From assembly GCF_021379005.1 (NCBI RefSeq), contig NZ_CP075171.1, positions 3,410,001 through 3,474,000 on the forward strand: a DNA stretch of 64,000 nt, written 5' to 3'. The position numbers and the translations under genes were made by a program. This document shows positions 1-8,956 of this stretch, in pieces; the first letter of the stretch is position 1; each line of letters opens with the position of its first letter. The notes below the pieces were generated by a model. It was not told the origin of the DNA, did not search any database, and worked only from the letters and a program-made list of their open reading frames with translations. The DNA comes from Leptodesmis sichuanensis A121. GTDB lineage: Bacteria; Cyanobacteriota; Cyanobacteriia; Leptolyngbyales; Leptolyngbyaceae.

Positions 1-238
1 CAGTTCGCCACTCCTGAGCCTGTTCTACTAACGGTTCGCGAATTTCCAGTCCCAGAAAATTCCACTCTGGTTGGATCTGAGCCATTTGCAGCAGAAATTT
101 CCCCCGACCACAACCGATATCCAGGTGCAGGGGGCGATCGCCATCCGCATAAATCTTGGCCCAATCAGGAGGCTCAATGGCAACCTGATACTTCTTACTC
201 AGCGGATTAACATGCTCTCGCACCCGCACCAGTGACAC
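1..238 (-). CDS. trmB: tRNA (guanine-N7)-methyltransferase TrmB, N-terminal part
   Basis: The first 79 codons of TrmB, which makes m7G46 in tRNA using S-adenosylmethionine. The product starts [18 protein letters not shown] and contains the SAM-binding motif [15 protein letters not shown] followed by the acidic strand LGLEIRE, both typical of TrmB. The start is taken as the GTG at 238 because the RVR-HVNPLS segment is where cyanobacterial TrmB proteins normally begin. The gene runs off the left edge of the window, so the C-terminal two thirds are not visible. It lies directly downstream of the exported-protein gene on the same strand, 17 bases away, and the two may be co-transcribed. Confidence 0.88.
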   Translation of the reverse strand, partial: MSLVRVREHVNPLSKKYQVAIEPPDWAKIYADGDRPLHLDIGCGRGKFLLQMAQIQPEWNFLGLEIREPLVEQAQEWRT

Positions 239-255
239 TGCAACACCTCTATTAC

Positions 256-849
256 CTATAACAGTTTGAAAGAATTAAAGAAACGATCGACATCCCCAGC
301 CAATAGTTTCTCCTGAGCCTGCGGAACTTGCACAGCAATCTGGTAAATCCGCTGCTTCACCAAATAGGCTCGATGCATAATTAAGGCTTTGTCTGGAGCT
401 TCAATTTTGAAGGCGCGACCCGGATAATCACCGAGTTGAATAGCTTGTTCACTCACAACCTTCATCCGATCGTCTCCCATCAAGCCGCTAGCCATCGCTT
501 CTAGCAGAACGGGAGCTGGCATATTTTGCACTCCTTTGGGCAGTTCCACATAGGAAACGGTGTAGTTAACCTTGCCGCTGTCCTGGGTGGAAATATAAAA
601 ATAAGTGTTGATGTCTCCGGCAGGAGTATTGAGGGTTTGCTTTCTTTGCGTGGGTTGTCCTGGCATTAACACCGAAAAGCCCCCATCACTTGGGGAGAAG
701 GATTGCCATTGGGCCTGAGCGACCTGCATCGATGATTGCTTTTGACTGGATTGCGCCTGCCCCGGTTGCCCGATTACAGCCCCACCCAGGACTACTCCGC
801 AAAGCAAGAACGGCAGAAAAGTTGTGGCTGATAGGGAATTAATCTTCAT
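256..849 (-). CDS. Exported protein of unknown function
   Basis: About 197 residues. The chosen ATG at 849 opens [18 protein letters not shown], a clear signal peptide with a likely cleavage after an AQA-type site near residue 33; the longer reading from 885 would put 12 polar residues in front of the signal and is less likely. The mature part contains [19 protein letters not shown], a segment seen in small secreted cyanobacterial proteins of unknown function, and ends in FFNSFKLL. No catalytic motif is visible. It is probably periplasmic or surface-associated. The gene precedes trmB on the same strand. Confidence 0.75.
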   Translation of the reverse strand: MKINSLSATTFLPFLLCGVVLGGAVIGQPGQAQSSQKQSSMQVAQAQWQSFSPSDGGFSVLMPGQPTQRKQTLNTPAGDINTYFYISTQDSGKVNYTVSYVELPKGVQNMPAPVLLEAMASGLMGDDRMKVVSEQAIQLGDYPGRAFKIEAPDKALIMHRAYLVKQRIYQIAVQVPQAQEKLLAGDVDRFFNSFKLL

Positions 850-959
850 AAATCTGTCTCTACTAATGCCGGATCTCATTTGCATCTGACCCGCAACACT
901 ACGATCGCGGCTCTTTCATACTCTGGCGTTATTTCAAGGGCAAGAGTTCCCGCCCACTG

Positions 960-1340
960 ATGAATTTGTCGCCTTCCTCTCCTACCCAGATAGAATCATG
1001 TCATGTCTTGCCACTCTCCTACGTCGTGACTCCCGAAGAACGCTTTGAACGCATTGAATCCATTCTGCTGCAAAACACAAGTCAAATGGCTACCTTGCTG
1101 GAAGCTCAACTCAAAAATGAGCAATTAATGAGCGAACTACAGGCCGTGCGACAGAAAACTCATAAACAGTTAGATGAGTTTGTTCGTGACACTCGTGCCA
1201 GTATTGAGGATCTGCTTCAGTTTGGTATGGAGACTTTTGAACTGGTAGCAGAGAACAGCACCTATATCCGGGGTTTGCAAATTGAGAATCGGCGCATTTT
1301 AGGGGAACTGCGCGATCGCCAGCGAAATAATCAGCGGTAG
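960..1340 (+). CDS. Small coiled-coil protein, unknown function
   Basis: A 126-residue soluble protein. From about residue 25 onward it is nearly all predicted helix, rich in E, Q, L and R with heptad spacing (ERFERIESILLQNTSQ, then LLEAQLKNEQLMSEL), so a coiled coil is likely. No signal peptide or membrane segment is seen. It is followed 33 bases later by the metallophosphoesterase gene in the same direction, which suggests joint transcription. The family was not recognised. Confidence 0.6.
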   Translation: MNLSPSSPTQIESCHVLPLSYVVTPEERFERIESILLQNTSQMATLLEAQLKNEQLMSELQAVRQKTHKQLDEFVRDTRASIEDLLQFGMETFELVAENSTYIRGLQIENRRILGELRDRQRNNQR

Positions 1341-1373
1341 GGATGGGGAGCGCGATCGCGGTAGAGTGAAAGG

Positions 1374-2480
1374 ATGAGTGTAGAGTGCCGCTTTGCCATC
1401 ATCAGCGATCCTCACATCACGCTGCCCCACACTGTTTGGGATCATCCCAGTCGGGTGCATCTGGTAGAGGTCAGTATTCCTGCACTGGAGACGGTGCTGG
1501 AACGACTGAGTGCACTTGACCTGGATTTTTTACTATTACCAGGGGATTTAACTCAACATGGAGAACCGGAAAACCACGCCTGGTTAGCCAAACGACTGGC
1601 TCAGCTTCCCTACCCGGCGTATGTCATTCCTGGCAATCATGATGTTCCCTGCTTAGAAGCCAATGCTCAATCCATTGGGCTGGCGGACTTTCCCTACTTT
1701 TATCAGGCGTTTGGCTATGAAAATCCAGAGCAGTTGTATTACACCTGCCTGTTGAAACCGGGACTGCGATTGATTGCCCTCAATTCCAATACCTTCACAG
1801 ATGAGGGAAAGCAGATCGGCTGGCTGGACGATCGCCAACTGATCTGGCTGCAAGCTGTTCTGACCGAGTTTCCAACTGACCTGAAACTGGTGATGATTCA
1901 CCACAACGTTGTGGAGCACTTGCCTGACCAGGCCCGTCATGTCATGGGACGGCGATATATGCTGGGAAACGCACCCACTCTCGTCTCTCTGTTGCAGGCA
2001 GCAGGCATCCATCTGGTCTTCACGGGACACTTACACGCTCAAGATGTGGCCTGTCATCAGGGGGTATATGACATTACGACCGGATCTTTAATCAGCTATC
2101 CCCATCCCTACCGCATCCTGCATTTGCAGGCGGCTGAGGAAGGCCAGTACCGCTTACAAATTCAATCCGAACGGGTGGAGGCGGTGCCAGGGTGGGATGC
2201 CCTACAGCAAACCTCGCGAGATTGGCTGGGATTGCGATCGCCCTCCTTCATGCTGCAATTGCTTACCCAACCGCCCTTAAATCTGTCTCTGGCTCAGGCC
2301 GAACCCCTGGTACCTAGCCTGCGGAACTTCTGGGCCGATGTCGCTCACGGCGATCGCATTTTTGACTTCCCTCACTTTCCCCCCGCCGTTCGCCAGTTCT
2401 TCAACCGCTGCAGCGCGATCGACGAAACCGGCCAACCAAGGTTAATTGACAACAACACAACGTTAGTTTTGAAGAAGTAG
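1374..2480 (+). CDS. Calcineurin-like metallophosphoesterase
   Basis: A 368-residue metal-dependent phosphohydrolase with the full set of calcineurin-family metal ligands in order: ISDPHI (D-x-H), LLLPGDLTQHGEPE (GD..xxG), IPGNHDVP (GNHD), MIHHN and FTGHLHAQD (GHLH). This architecture resembles cAMP phosphodiesterase CpdA-type proteins, so it may hydrolyse a cyclic nucleotide or another phosphodiester, but the substrate cannot be read from sequence. A C-terminal extension of about 130 residues follows the catalytic core. The stop codon lies inside the left arm of a strong hairpin shared with the convergent FIST gene. Confidence 0.85.
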   Translation: MSVECRFAIISDPHITLPHTVWDHPSRVHLVEVSIPALETVLERLSALDLDFLLLPGDLTQHGEPENHAWLAKRLAQLPYPAYVIPGNHDVPCLEANAQSIGLADFPYFYQAFGYENPEQLYYTCLLKPGLRLIALNSNTFTDEGKQIGWLDDRQLIWLQAVLTEFPTDLKLVMIHHNVVEHLPDQARHVMGRRYMLGNAPTLVSLLQAAGIHLVFTGHLHAQDVACHQGVYDITTGSLISYPHPYRILHLQAAEEGQYRLQIQSERVEAVPGWDALQQTSRDWLGLRSPSFMLQLLTQPPLNLSLAQAEPLVPSLRNFWADVAHGDRIFDFPHFPPAVRQFFNRCSAIDETGQPRLIDNNTTLVLKK

Positions 2481-2510
2481 GGCATTACAATGCAATGCCC
2501 CTACTTCTTC
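2471..2510. terminator. Bidirectional hairpin terminator between convergent genes
   Basis: GAAGAAGTAGGGCATT (2471-2486) pairs with a complementary arm ending at 2510, with a single bulged C, giving a stem of about 16 bp and a loop of about 7 bases. The metallophosphoesterase stop codon (2478-2480) lies in the left arm, and the FIST gene stop lies at the end of the right arm. Both genes therefore end inside one hairpin. Confidence 0.8.
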
Positions 2511-3786
2511 ACATTTGTCGGAAAATTCCAAACACCGACGTGAATCCATGCATATAGGTACTACCCACAACGGGGCCGATTTCGCCAGCGCAGAAGAAGC
2601 CGCTCAAGGGAATATTGGGGAAGAAGTGGCTGAAGAGGTGGGAATCGAAATCGGCTTCTCCGTATAGTCCCTCGCCCCGACCTGTGCAAGAAAACATCAA
2701 GGCTCCAATGGCGGTACCTTTTTCTGGGCCGCTGGTTTGCTGATAACGGCGGAGCAGTGTTTCTAAATCTTCTGCAGAGGCTTTGGAGTCTCGTAGGTGG
2801 AACTGGATGCGCTGACCGGGACGAATCCGATCGCCAATGGCGATCGCGCCCACTCTGGGATCTACGCCAATCAGTTGCCGAATCAGGAAATCCCCTTGTT
2901 CCAGAGTTTGCTTGAATTCACTTTGAGCGATGCCAATAAACAGGGAGTGTTGGGCCAAAGCTCGATCTTCCTCACTTAAGCTTTGAATCAACTCCTGAAG
3001 CACTTCTAAAGGAGGACGTTTTTGGGACACAACGGCACTCCCACCTGGAGAAGCAGTGGTTGAACTGGGATGTTCTTCCAGAGCCAATAAGATATTCCGT
3101 TCGCCTTCCGTCACGAGATAAGGTTCGCCAATTGGTCGGCATCCCTGAGCGACGATCGCATCTAGCACAATATTGCCGCTGAGGGCCAGTCCCACCATCC
3201 CTTCACGATGGATGCGGTAGTTACAAAACAGACCACCCCCGTGAGCCGTCATACTGCCACTGGCTAGTCCACCCACCTTGGTTGACCCAGCATAGGCAAA
3301 ATCCAACCCTTGCAATAGGTCATTTAAGCGGCCAAATCCAGGATCGGCCAGCAAAATAAATTGGGGTTGTTCTGCCGGAGAGACACCAATCAAATCCACC
3401 CAGGTATTGGGCGGACTATCCAGATCGGGTAATTCATCGGCGGACAGATGAAAAGGACGAACATTAACACCGGGAAGACTGGCCAGGGTCAGGGAAAGGG
3501 CAGGTTCTCCTTCAATTTCGCGAATTAGTTGGTAGGCATTCATCCCAACTACACCCGCGCCCCCACAGCCAATCAGGGGAATATCGGGCAACTGCTCTTT
3601 CAGCAGCGGCATGAGGCGGGAATATTCACTGGCAAAGGCCGAGGAGATAAACACCAATCCCAGATTGGCCGGAGTCTGCAATGCGGCCTGCGTTTGCTGC
3701 ACGACTTCTGCGATCGCGGCTTCCAGGGAAGGGCGGGTGGATAAGGCACTGACCCATTGGGCTGGGGTTCCTATCGGTACTGCCAT
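2509..3786 (-). CDS. FIST domain sensory protein
   Basis: A 425-residue cytoplasmic protein matching the FIST_N plus FIST_C arrangement. The N-terminal half has LGLVFISSAFASEYSRL and PLIGCGGAGVVG; the C-terminal half has IGAIAIGDRIRPGQRIQFH and a final PLSGFFCAGEIGPV segment, which are hallmarks of this family. FIST proteins are proposed small-ligand sensors (possibly amino acids) and are often fused to, or encoded beside, signalling proteins. Here the domain stands alone with no fused kinase or cyclase. The ATG at 3786 fits the start of the FIST_N domain. Confidence 0.85.
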   Translation of the reverse strand: MAVPIGTPAQWVSALSTRPSLEAAIAEVVQQTQAALQTPANLGLVFISSAFASEYSRLMPLLKEQLPDIPLIGCGGAGVVGMNAYQLIREIEGEPALSLTLASLPGVNVRPFHLSADELPDLDSPPNTWVDLIGVSPAEQPQFILLADPGFGRLNDLLQGLDFAYAGSTKVGGLASGSMTAHGGGLFCNYRIHREGMVGLALSGNIVLDAIVAQGCRPIGEPYLVTEGERNILLALEEHPSSTTASPGGSAVVSQKRPPLEVLQELIQSLSEEDRALAQHSLFIGIAQSEFKQTLEQGDFLIRQLIGVDPRVGAIAIGDRIRPGQRIQFHLRDSKASAEDLETLLRRYQQTSGPEKGTAIGALMFSCTGRGEGLYGEADFDSHLFSHFFPNIPLSGFFCAGEIGPVVGSTYMHGFTSVFGIFRQM

Positions 3787-3919
3787 CGCATCTCTCCATC
3801 TGACCCGTGCAAACTATCAAATCAAATTATGCTGGATGAACCTTGACTTAAAGACCTTCTTTTAGAGATATTCCTGCTTCAGGCCGCATTTTTTAACTTT
3901 AGGAGACATTTTTACAGAA

Positions 3920-3952
3920 TGTTGGACGAAAGACTACCGGGTTCGTCCAACA
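3920..3952. promoter_or_regulatory. 11-bp inverted repeat in the FIST-cp12 intergenic region
   Basis: TGTTGGACGAA (3920-3930) is repeated in perfect inverted form at 3942-3952 around an 11-base spacer. It lies in the 324-base gap between the divergent FIST and cp12 genes, about 160 bases before cp12. No T-run follows, so it looks more like an operator or RNA hairpin than a terminator. I saw no other gene in this gap. Confidence 0.45.
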
Positions 3953-4110
3953 CAAATCGAGTGACTTCACGTTAGTTTGGTATTAACATTATGTTACGTC
4001 GATACCTTAGCCGCTCCGTTTGCCCGCTAAAACCGGATGCAAACCTTAAGAGATTCGGCTGGGGAATCCTTAATATGCTATTACCTCTGTATCACTAACA
4101 GACAGATCTC

Positions 4111-4332
4111 ATGAGTGACATTCAGCAAAAAATTGATGAAGAGTTGCAACAGGCTCGTGCCGTTTGCGATGTAAAAGGTAGCACCTCTCCTGAGTGTGCA
4201 GCGGCCTGGGATGCCGTTGAGGAACTGCAGGCTGAAGCGTCTCATCAGCGGCAGACGAAGCCCAAAAATTCCCTGGAGCAATATTGCGACGATAATCCGG
4301 AAGCCGTTGAATGCCGGATTTATGACGACTAA
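4111..4332 (+). CDS. cp12: Calvin cycle regulator CP12
   Basis: A 73-residue acidic protein with all CP12 hallmarks: the N-terminal cysteine pair region (VCDVKGSTSPECAAAWD), the core AWDAVEELQAEASHQ, and the C-terminal pair CDDNPEAVECRIYDD. CP12 is a redox-responsive, largely disordered scaffold. When its disulfides form in the dark it binds GAPDH and then phosphoribulokinase and switches off the Calvin-Benson cycle. Length and both cysteine pairs are complete, so it should be functional. A hairpin with a T-run follows at 4395, so it is probably a single-gene transcript. Confidence 0.96.
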   Translation: MSDIQQKIDEELQQARAVCDVKGSTSPECAAAWDAVEELQAEASHQRQTKPKNSLEQYCDDNPEAVECRIYDD

Positions 4333-4394
4333 GGGGTGACTTCCTCCCGATGTTAGGGCTGTTAATCGTTCATTTTCGTATTTCTCCGAAGTTT

Positions 4395-4438
4395 GAGTAG
4401 CTTGAACGCTAAAGCGCATTCTGGCTACTCATTTTTTC
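4395..4438 (+). terminator. Intrinsic terminator downstream of cp12
   Basis: GAGTAGC (4395-4401) pairs with GCTACTC (4424-4430), with an inner CGCT/AGCG pairing, and a run of six T follows at 4432-4437. Position and form fit a Rho-independent terminator for cp12. Confidence 0.75.
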
Positions 4439-4487
4439 GGCCTGGCTTCTGGCCATTCTGGCGTTTGATTGTTGAGCATCCATCCCT

Positions 4488-5090
4488 ATGCAAAGCCCTC
4501 CCTGGCTCCCTTCCCTTGTCTGGACTGATTATCGATTGGCGCTGTTATTCACCGTGATCTGTCCGCTGGCTCTCTTGATCTGGGCCTTTGTAGAAAAATC
4601 AGAAGCGGTACAGCATTTGCTATTCATCTATTGGCGAGTGGCCAGTTTGATCGCGATCGCCCTCTATCTGATGATTGGCGCAGTTCCAGTGGGCTTTTTT
4701 GCCGGATGGTTTGCCCGAATTTTGATCCCCATTTCCCTCTGGTTTTGGGTGGATTTGAATGAGGAGATTGCCGAGTTGCCTCAGAAGCGGCTGGGTTTGG
4801 CTGTTAGAGCCTGGCGCTGGGCGATCAGTGCATACTGCCTTGTGAGCGCGATCGCTCTGGCTCCAGCACTGCGCTGTGCATTTCTGCCTTCTAAAGAAAT
4901 GGTGGATCAGTCCTTCTGCCGGGTCTGGCTGGATGCTCCCTGGCTCTTCCGGGAATTCTTCAGCGCAGGCATGAAACCCTACACGTTGGGACTACTCGCT
5001 TCCCTGGCTTTGGGAGTTTATGTGGTCTATCTGGCCTACTTTGTCTTTGTCCGCCTGGGCAAGCAAGGCCGTTCTGCTACCGGACTATAG
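4488..5090 (+). CDS. DUF3177 family membrane protein
   Basis: A 200-residue integral membrane protein with about five or six hydrophobic segments (for example LALLFTVICPLALLIWAFV and LGLLASLALGVYVVYLAYFV). The opening WLPSLVWTDYRLALLFTV and the central ARILIPISLWFWVDLNEE fit the DUF3177 family, which is found in cyanobacteria and has no assigned function. Its stop codon is immediately followed by the ATG of the next gene, so the two are almost certainly one operon and translationally coupled. Confidence 0.75.
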   Translation: MQSPPWLPSLVWTDYRLALLFTVICPLALLIWAFVEKSEAVQHLLFIYWRVASLIAIALYLMIGAVPVGFFAGWFARILIPISLWFWVDLNEEIAELPQKRLGLAVRAWRWAISAYCLVSAIALAPALRCAFLPSKEMVDQSFCRVWLDAPWLFREFFSAGMKPYTLGLLASLALGVYVVYLAYFVFVRLGKQGRSATGL

Positions 5091-5396
5091 ATGGAGGCTT
5101 TTGTGACTCCCCTTTTCCGACTGGAACAGTACACTTTTAAACGCCCTCAAGAAGTGCTGCTAGTCAAGGCTGAGGTAAATGGGGAGCCAGATGAACTGAT
5201 GGTCTTCAAGGGTTTCTCCAGTTCCCTGATGCGACCCACCGCCTTCGATCCAGATATTCCAGTTCTTCCGGCTCATGCAGAGATTATTCAAATCGATCGC
5301 GCCTATAGTCCTTACAACCCCGAGGTACCTCACTACATTCAACAAGGGTTAACGTGGGAAATGATGCAGGCGCTGTTAAAAGAAGTGGGGGTCTAA
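5091..5396 (+). CDS. Conserved hypothetical protein coupled to the DUF3177 gene
   Basis: A 101-residue soluble protein. The ATG follows the TAG of the upstream gene with no gap, which points to translational coupling. The reading FRLEQYTFKRPQEVLLVKAEVNGEPDELMVFKG looks like a compact beta-rich domain, and the central SSSLMRPTAFDPDIPVLP is proline-rich. I believe it is a conserved cyanobacterial protein, but its function was not recognised. Confidence 0.65.
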   Translation: MEAFVTPLFRLEQYTFKRPQEVLLVKAEVNGEPDELMVFKGFSSSLMRPTAFDPDIPVLPAHAEIIQIDRAYSPYNPEVPHYIQQGLTWEMMQALLKEVGV

Positions 5397-5498
5397 GTTT
5401 GATACTGCCTGTAGGGAAGTTGAGATATTTAGTTTTATACATAATCAACGGCTCATGAAGTATCAATAAAGTTCGGTAGAATCACTTAACGCTTGGTT

Positions 5499-5648
5499 GC
5501 CTCCAGGCTATCTTCTAGAAAAAGCAAATCCTTTGCGAAAGGGTAGCGATTGAGAATTGCTATACAGGGTGTCCTCCAAACCTGGCAATGAGCAGTAATA
5601 AAGTCCGGTTGTCAACTGGTTGAACGAAAGTTGATACCTGGAGGCTTT
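5499..5648 (+). ncRNA. Candidate structured RNA or leader upstream of glmM
   Basis: GCCTCCAGG (5499-5507) followed by C and TATC pairs with GATA plus CCTGGAGGC (ending 5645). This closes a 147-base region with a 13-bp stem carrying one bulged base, and TTTT follows at once (5645-5648). Inside are smaller hairpins, including CCTTTGCGAAAGG and TAGCGATT/AATTGCTA. A TAGAAT box at 5477-5482 would place a transcript start near 5489, just before the outer stem. It could be a small RNA with its own terminator or a riboswitch-like leader of glmM. No known class was recognised. Confidence 0.35.
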
Positions 5649-5715
5649 TAGAATAAGCTCCATTAGTTACAGAAAGTGTTATCTTCCTCTGTGTGTAGTG
5701 TGTGGAGTTGTAGGT

Positions 5716-7269
5716 ATGGTTTCATCCCCTGTGAAAACCCAGGAGTCTGGTGTTCTGAATTCGTCTATAAGTGGGGTTCAGACAGCCCAATCGGATTTGC
5801 GGGACTCTTTAGTCACACGGCTACCGCAGAAAAGTAAAGGACAGGTAACTGTTCCATCCATCAAATCAAGGTTGGAGTGGGGAACCTTATCCCTCCCAGA
5901 AAACCGCTTATTTGGTACCGATGGGATTCGAGGGCGTGCCGGAGATTTGCTGACTCCTGCACTGGCGCTCCAGCTTGGCTTTTGGGCAGGACAGGTATTA
6001 CAAACTCATGCGACCGAACCAGGGCCTGTGGTGATTGGACAGGATTCTCGCAATTCCAGCAGTATGTTGGCGATGGCTCTGTCGGCTGGACTGACGGCAG
6101 CAGGCCTGGAAGTATGGGATCTGGGACTGTGCCCAACTCCCGGGGTTGCCCATCTTACTTCCAGTACAGGGGCGATCGGGGGTGTGATGATTTCTGCCAG
6201 CCACAATCCACCCGAAGATAATGGCATTAAGTTTTTTGGTGCTCAAGGCAGTAAGCTCCCTCTAGAGGTTCAGGAGCAGATTGAAGCAGCCCTGCGCGGT
6301 CAGATGACTGGACTGTCAGTAGTCACGGACAAATGGGGACAGCATTATCAACGACCAGAATTATTGCGGGAGTACTGCGCCTCCTTACAAGAGCCTTTAA
6401 CAACCGCTCAGGGAGATTCTACACCGCTTAAAGGAATGCGGATTGTCCTGGATTTAGCCTGGGGGGCGGCAGTAAAACTGGCTCCTAAGGTTTTTCAGGC
6501 GCTTGGAGCAGAGGTGATCTGTTTGCACGATCGTCCCGATGGCGATCGCATTAATGTCAACTGTGGCTCCACTCATCTGGGCCTTTTGCAGGATGCTGTG
6601 ATGACTCACAGGGCAGATTTAGGATTTGCTTTTGATGGCGATGCCGATCGCGTTCTGGCAGTCGATAATCAGGGCCGTGCTGTGGATGGGGACTACATTC
6701 TCTACCTGTGGGGCACGGTGCTACGACAAGAAAATCGGCTTCCTGGCCAAGCGATCGTGGCTACCGTGATGTCCAACCTGGGGTTTGAGCGGGCCTGGGA
6801 GCAACAGGGAGGCACCCTGATTCGGGCAGCAGTGGGCGATCAGTATGTCCATGCGGAAATGCTGTGTCATGGAGCCGTACTGGGAGGAGAACAATCCGGC
6901 CACATCCTCTGCAGACACTTTGGTGTGAGCGGCGATGGTTTGTTAACGGCTCTCCACCTGGCGCAATTAATTCAACAATCGGGGCTATCTCTGGCCGATT
7001 TGGTCAATCAAAGCTTCCAGACCTATCCCCAAAAGCTGAAAAATGTGCGTGTGGAAGACCGTGCCCGTCGTCTGCAATGGCAGGAGTGTGAACCCTTGAG
7101 AAGTGCGATCGCCCAGGCAGAAGCAGCCATGGGCAATCAGGGACGGGTATTGGTACGAGCATCGGGAACAGAACCCCTGATTCGAGTCATGGTTGAAGCT
7201 GTGACCCATCAACTGGTAAATCAGTGGACGGAAGCACTGGTTAAAGTGGTGGAGCAGAATTTGGCTTAG
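5716..7269 (+). CDS. glmM: Phosphoglucosamine mutase GlmM
   Basis: Interconverts glucosamine-6-P and glucosamine-1-P on the route to UDP-GlcNAc, peptidoglycan and LPS. Visible motifs in order: [12 protein letters not shown]; the catalytic phosphoserine loop [12 protein letters not shown] (Ser about 162); the metal-binding [14 protein letters not shown]; the sugar-binding GGEQSGH; and the phosphate-binding [14 protein letters not shown]. The ATG at 5716 has a GGAG eight bases upstream and is preferred to an in-frame GTG at 5698 that lacks a ribosome site. About 65 residues precede the FGTDG motif, longer than in most bacteria. A possible structured RNA lies just upstream. Confidence 0.93.
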   Translation: MVSSPVKTQESGVLNSSISGVQTAQSDLRDSLVTRLPQKSKGQVTVPSIKSRLEWGTLSLPENRLFGTDGIRGRAGDLLTPALALQLGFWAGQVLQTHATEPGPVVIGQDSRNSSSMLAMALSAGLTAAGLEVWDLGLCPTPGVAHLTSSTGAIGGVMISASHNPPEDNGIKFFGAQGSKLPLEVQEQIEAALRGQMTGLSVVTDKWGQHYQRPELLREYCASLQEPLTTAQGDSTPLKGMRIVLDLAWGAAVKLAPKVFQALGAEVICLHDRPDGDRINVNCGSTHLGLLQDAVMTHRADLGFAFDGDADRVLAVDNQGRAVDGDYILYLWGTVLRQENRLPGQAIVATVMSNLGFERAWEQQGGTLIRAAVGDQYVHAEMLCHGAVLGGEQSGHILCRHFGVSGDGLLTALHLAQLIQQSGLSLADLVNQSFQTYPQKLKNVRVEDRARRLQWQECEPLRSAIAQAEAAMGNQGRVLVRASGTEPLIRVMVEAVTHQLVNQWTEALVKVVEQNLA

Positions 7270-7360
7270 TATCTACGCGCCATAAGCTACCCATAAATCA
7301 GCACGTTGTGTTTTGTCTCCTCACTTTTGGGCATCCTGGAGGTGAGGGGACGCAGCACTC

Positions 7361-7389
7361 TTGACGGAATTTGTAACCTAAACTAGATA
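7361..7389 (+). promoter_or_regulatory. Sigma70-type promoter upstream of the HD-like gene
   Basis: TTGACG (7361-7366), a 17-base spacer, then TAGATA (7384-7389). This would start transcription near 7396, about 100 bases before the gene at 7497. Confidence 0.5.
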
Positions 7390-7496
7390 TAGGGGCATAC
7401 AAACGGCTAGAGGCTTTTCCACAACGGTATCAAGTTATGTCACAACTTCGAACTATTCCTGATACCATTCAAAAAACCTAGTGCACCGCACTCAAG

Positions 7497-8909
7497 ATGA
7501 GTAGAGACTCTGCCATGAGTTCAGGACAAGATCAGGGATTTGGGCAAGATTATGAGCGTTGTTTTGATGAATTAAATCGCTCTATCCGGCAACTCAACGG
7601 CACAGCAGACCCCGCCCAGTTGTCGATTACGGCTGAACTCATCATTCAAACCATGTCTGGCCCCTGGCGATACTTTCATACGCCCCAGCACATTTTTGAG
7701 GTGGGAGAAACGGGGGATGCGATCGAGGTTTTGTCGGCGCTATTCCACGATCTGGTGTATGTACAGGTGGATCAGTGGGTGAGTGTCAACGTCAGCCGCT
7801 ACATTTCTCCCTTTGTGAAAGAGATTGGTGGTCAACTGGTGATTCTGGAACGGTGGCAGCTTCCTGACGATCCCTTGTTTGAATTGGTATCTCAGGTTTT
7901 TGGTTTCACTCCTGGGCAAACTCTACTGCCCACAGCCGGACAGAATGAATTTCTTAGTGCCGTCGTTGCGGCCAAATGTTTAGAACACGCCCTACCCCTG
8001 GATGCGATCGCCAAAATTGCCGCCTGTATTGAAGCCACCATTCCCTTTCGGCCTAAATCTGATGCTGGTCAAAGTGCGGCTGAACGGTTGTTCGATCGGT
8101 TAGTGAAAACCAATCAAAATATTGGTTTGGGCTGGAATGAAACTGAGGTGCATGAGGTGGTGGAACGGGCGGTACGGTTGGCTAATCGGGATGTGGAAAA
8201 TTTTGCCTATGAGTCTTCAGCAGAGTTTTTGGACAATACCTGGAACCTGATGCCAGAAACCAATCACGACCTGAGCGCGAATCTCTACACCGTTTCCGGC
8301 TTCCGCACCTCTTTACAAAAGATGGAAGGCTTTATGAATTTCCTGAAGCCCGAACTCGTCTTTCAACGGTATCGCAATGAACCGGATCCAGACACCTATC
8401 AACGGTTGATTACTCAAACTCAAAAGAATCTGGAAGTGGCACGGCTCTATTTGGGCAGTAAGTTGTTATCGATCGCGGTGATTGAAGCCCTTTCTCAACG
8501 GATCGGCCAGGACATTCCCTTAGCAACCATCATGGGTGAACTACCCGGGCGAGGATTACCCGGTGCCCAATTAGAGAATTTCCTGCCTCGGATTCCTGTC
8601 ACTGTGCCGCCGGCGAGTGATCTGGAACACGAAGTCTTGGCGTTATTAGAGAAAGGCCGCAGTAAATCCTCCAGCTATGATGTCCGCAACTCTCCCGTAG
8701 CCACCTACATCATTAAATCCATTGGCTTTGATGAAGCGAAACGGCTATTGGTGCAGGCCAAGGAGTACTTCAAAAAGACGATCGGCCCAGAGGAGTTTTT
8801 GACACTGTGCGATCGCCCGGTGGTAGAAACCATCATCAAAGGGGTGGTGCAGGTTTTTGAAAAGCGCAAAGCCGCCATGGCCGGGATCAATGTTCCCGTC
8901 ACCGTGTAA
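7497..8909 (+). CDS. HD-domain-like predicted metal-dependent phosphohydrolase
   Basis: A 470-residue soluble protein. Near residue 60 it reads WRYFHTPQHIFEV and then ALFHDLVYVQVD, which matches the H...HD metal-ligand pattern of HD-superfamily phosphohydrolases (compare the Y-H-N-x-x-H opening of this group). The C-terminal half is helical with no recognised motif (ARLYLGSKLLSIAVIEALS; GRSKSSSYDVRNSPVATYI). Its substrate is unknown. An alternative start is the ATG at 7515. Codon use and HIP1 content match the neighbours. It is probably a single-gene transcript from the promoter at 7361. Confidence 0.65.
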   Translation: MSRDSAMSSGQDQGFGQDYERCFDELNRSIRQLNGTADPAQLSITAELIIQTMSGPWRYFHTPQHIFEVGETGDAIEVLSALFHDLVYVQVDQWVSVNVSRYISPFVKEIGGQLVILERWQLPDDPLFELVSQVFGFTPGQTLLPTAGQNEFLSAVVAAKCLEHALPLDAIAKIAACIEATIPFRPKSDAGQSAAERLFDRLVKTNQNIGLGWNETEVHEVVERAVRLANRDVENFAYESSAEFLDNTWNLMPETNHDLSANLYTVSGFRTSLQKMEGFMNFLKPELVFQRYRNEPDPDTYQRLITQTQKNLEVARLYLGSKLLSIAVIEALSQRIGQDIPLATIMGELPGRGLPGAQLENFLPRIPVTVPPASDLEHEVLALLEKGRSKSSSYDVRNSPVATYIIKSIGFDEAKRLLVQAKEYFKKTIGPEEFLTLCDRPVVETIIKGVVQVFEKRKAAMAGINVPVTV

Positions 8910-8956
8910 ACTGAAGCATTCCTTCACTTGAGTGTCATTTATGTGATACTTGCGGT

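Noticed and set aside
5698-5715. In-frame GTG start of glmM giving MCGVVGM, reminiscent of the N-terminal cysteine start of GlmS
   Set aside because: No ribosome site precedes the GTG, whereas GGAG is well placed for the ATG at 5716. The rest of the protein is GlmM, not GlmS, so the resemblance is probably chance.
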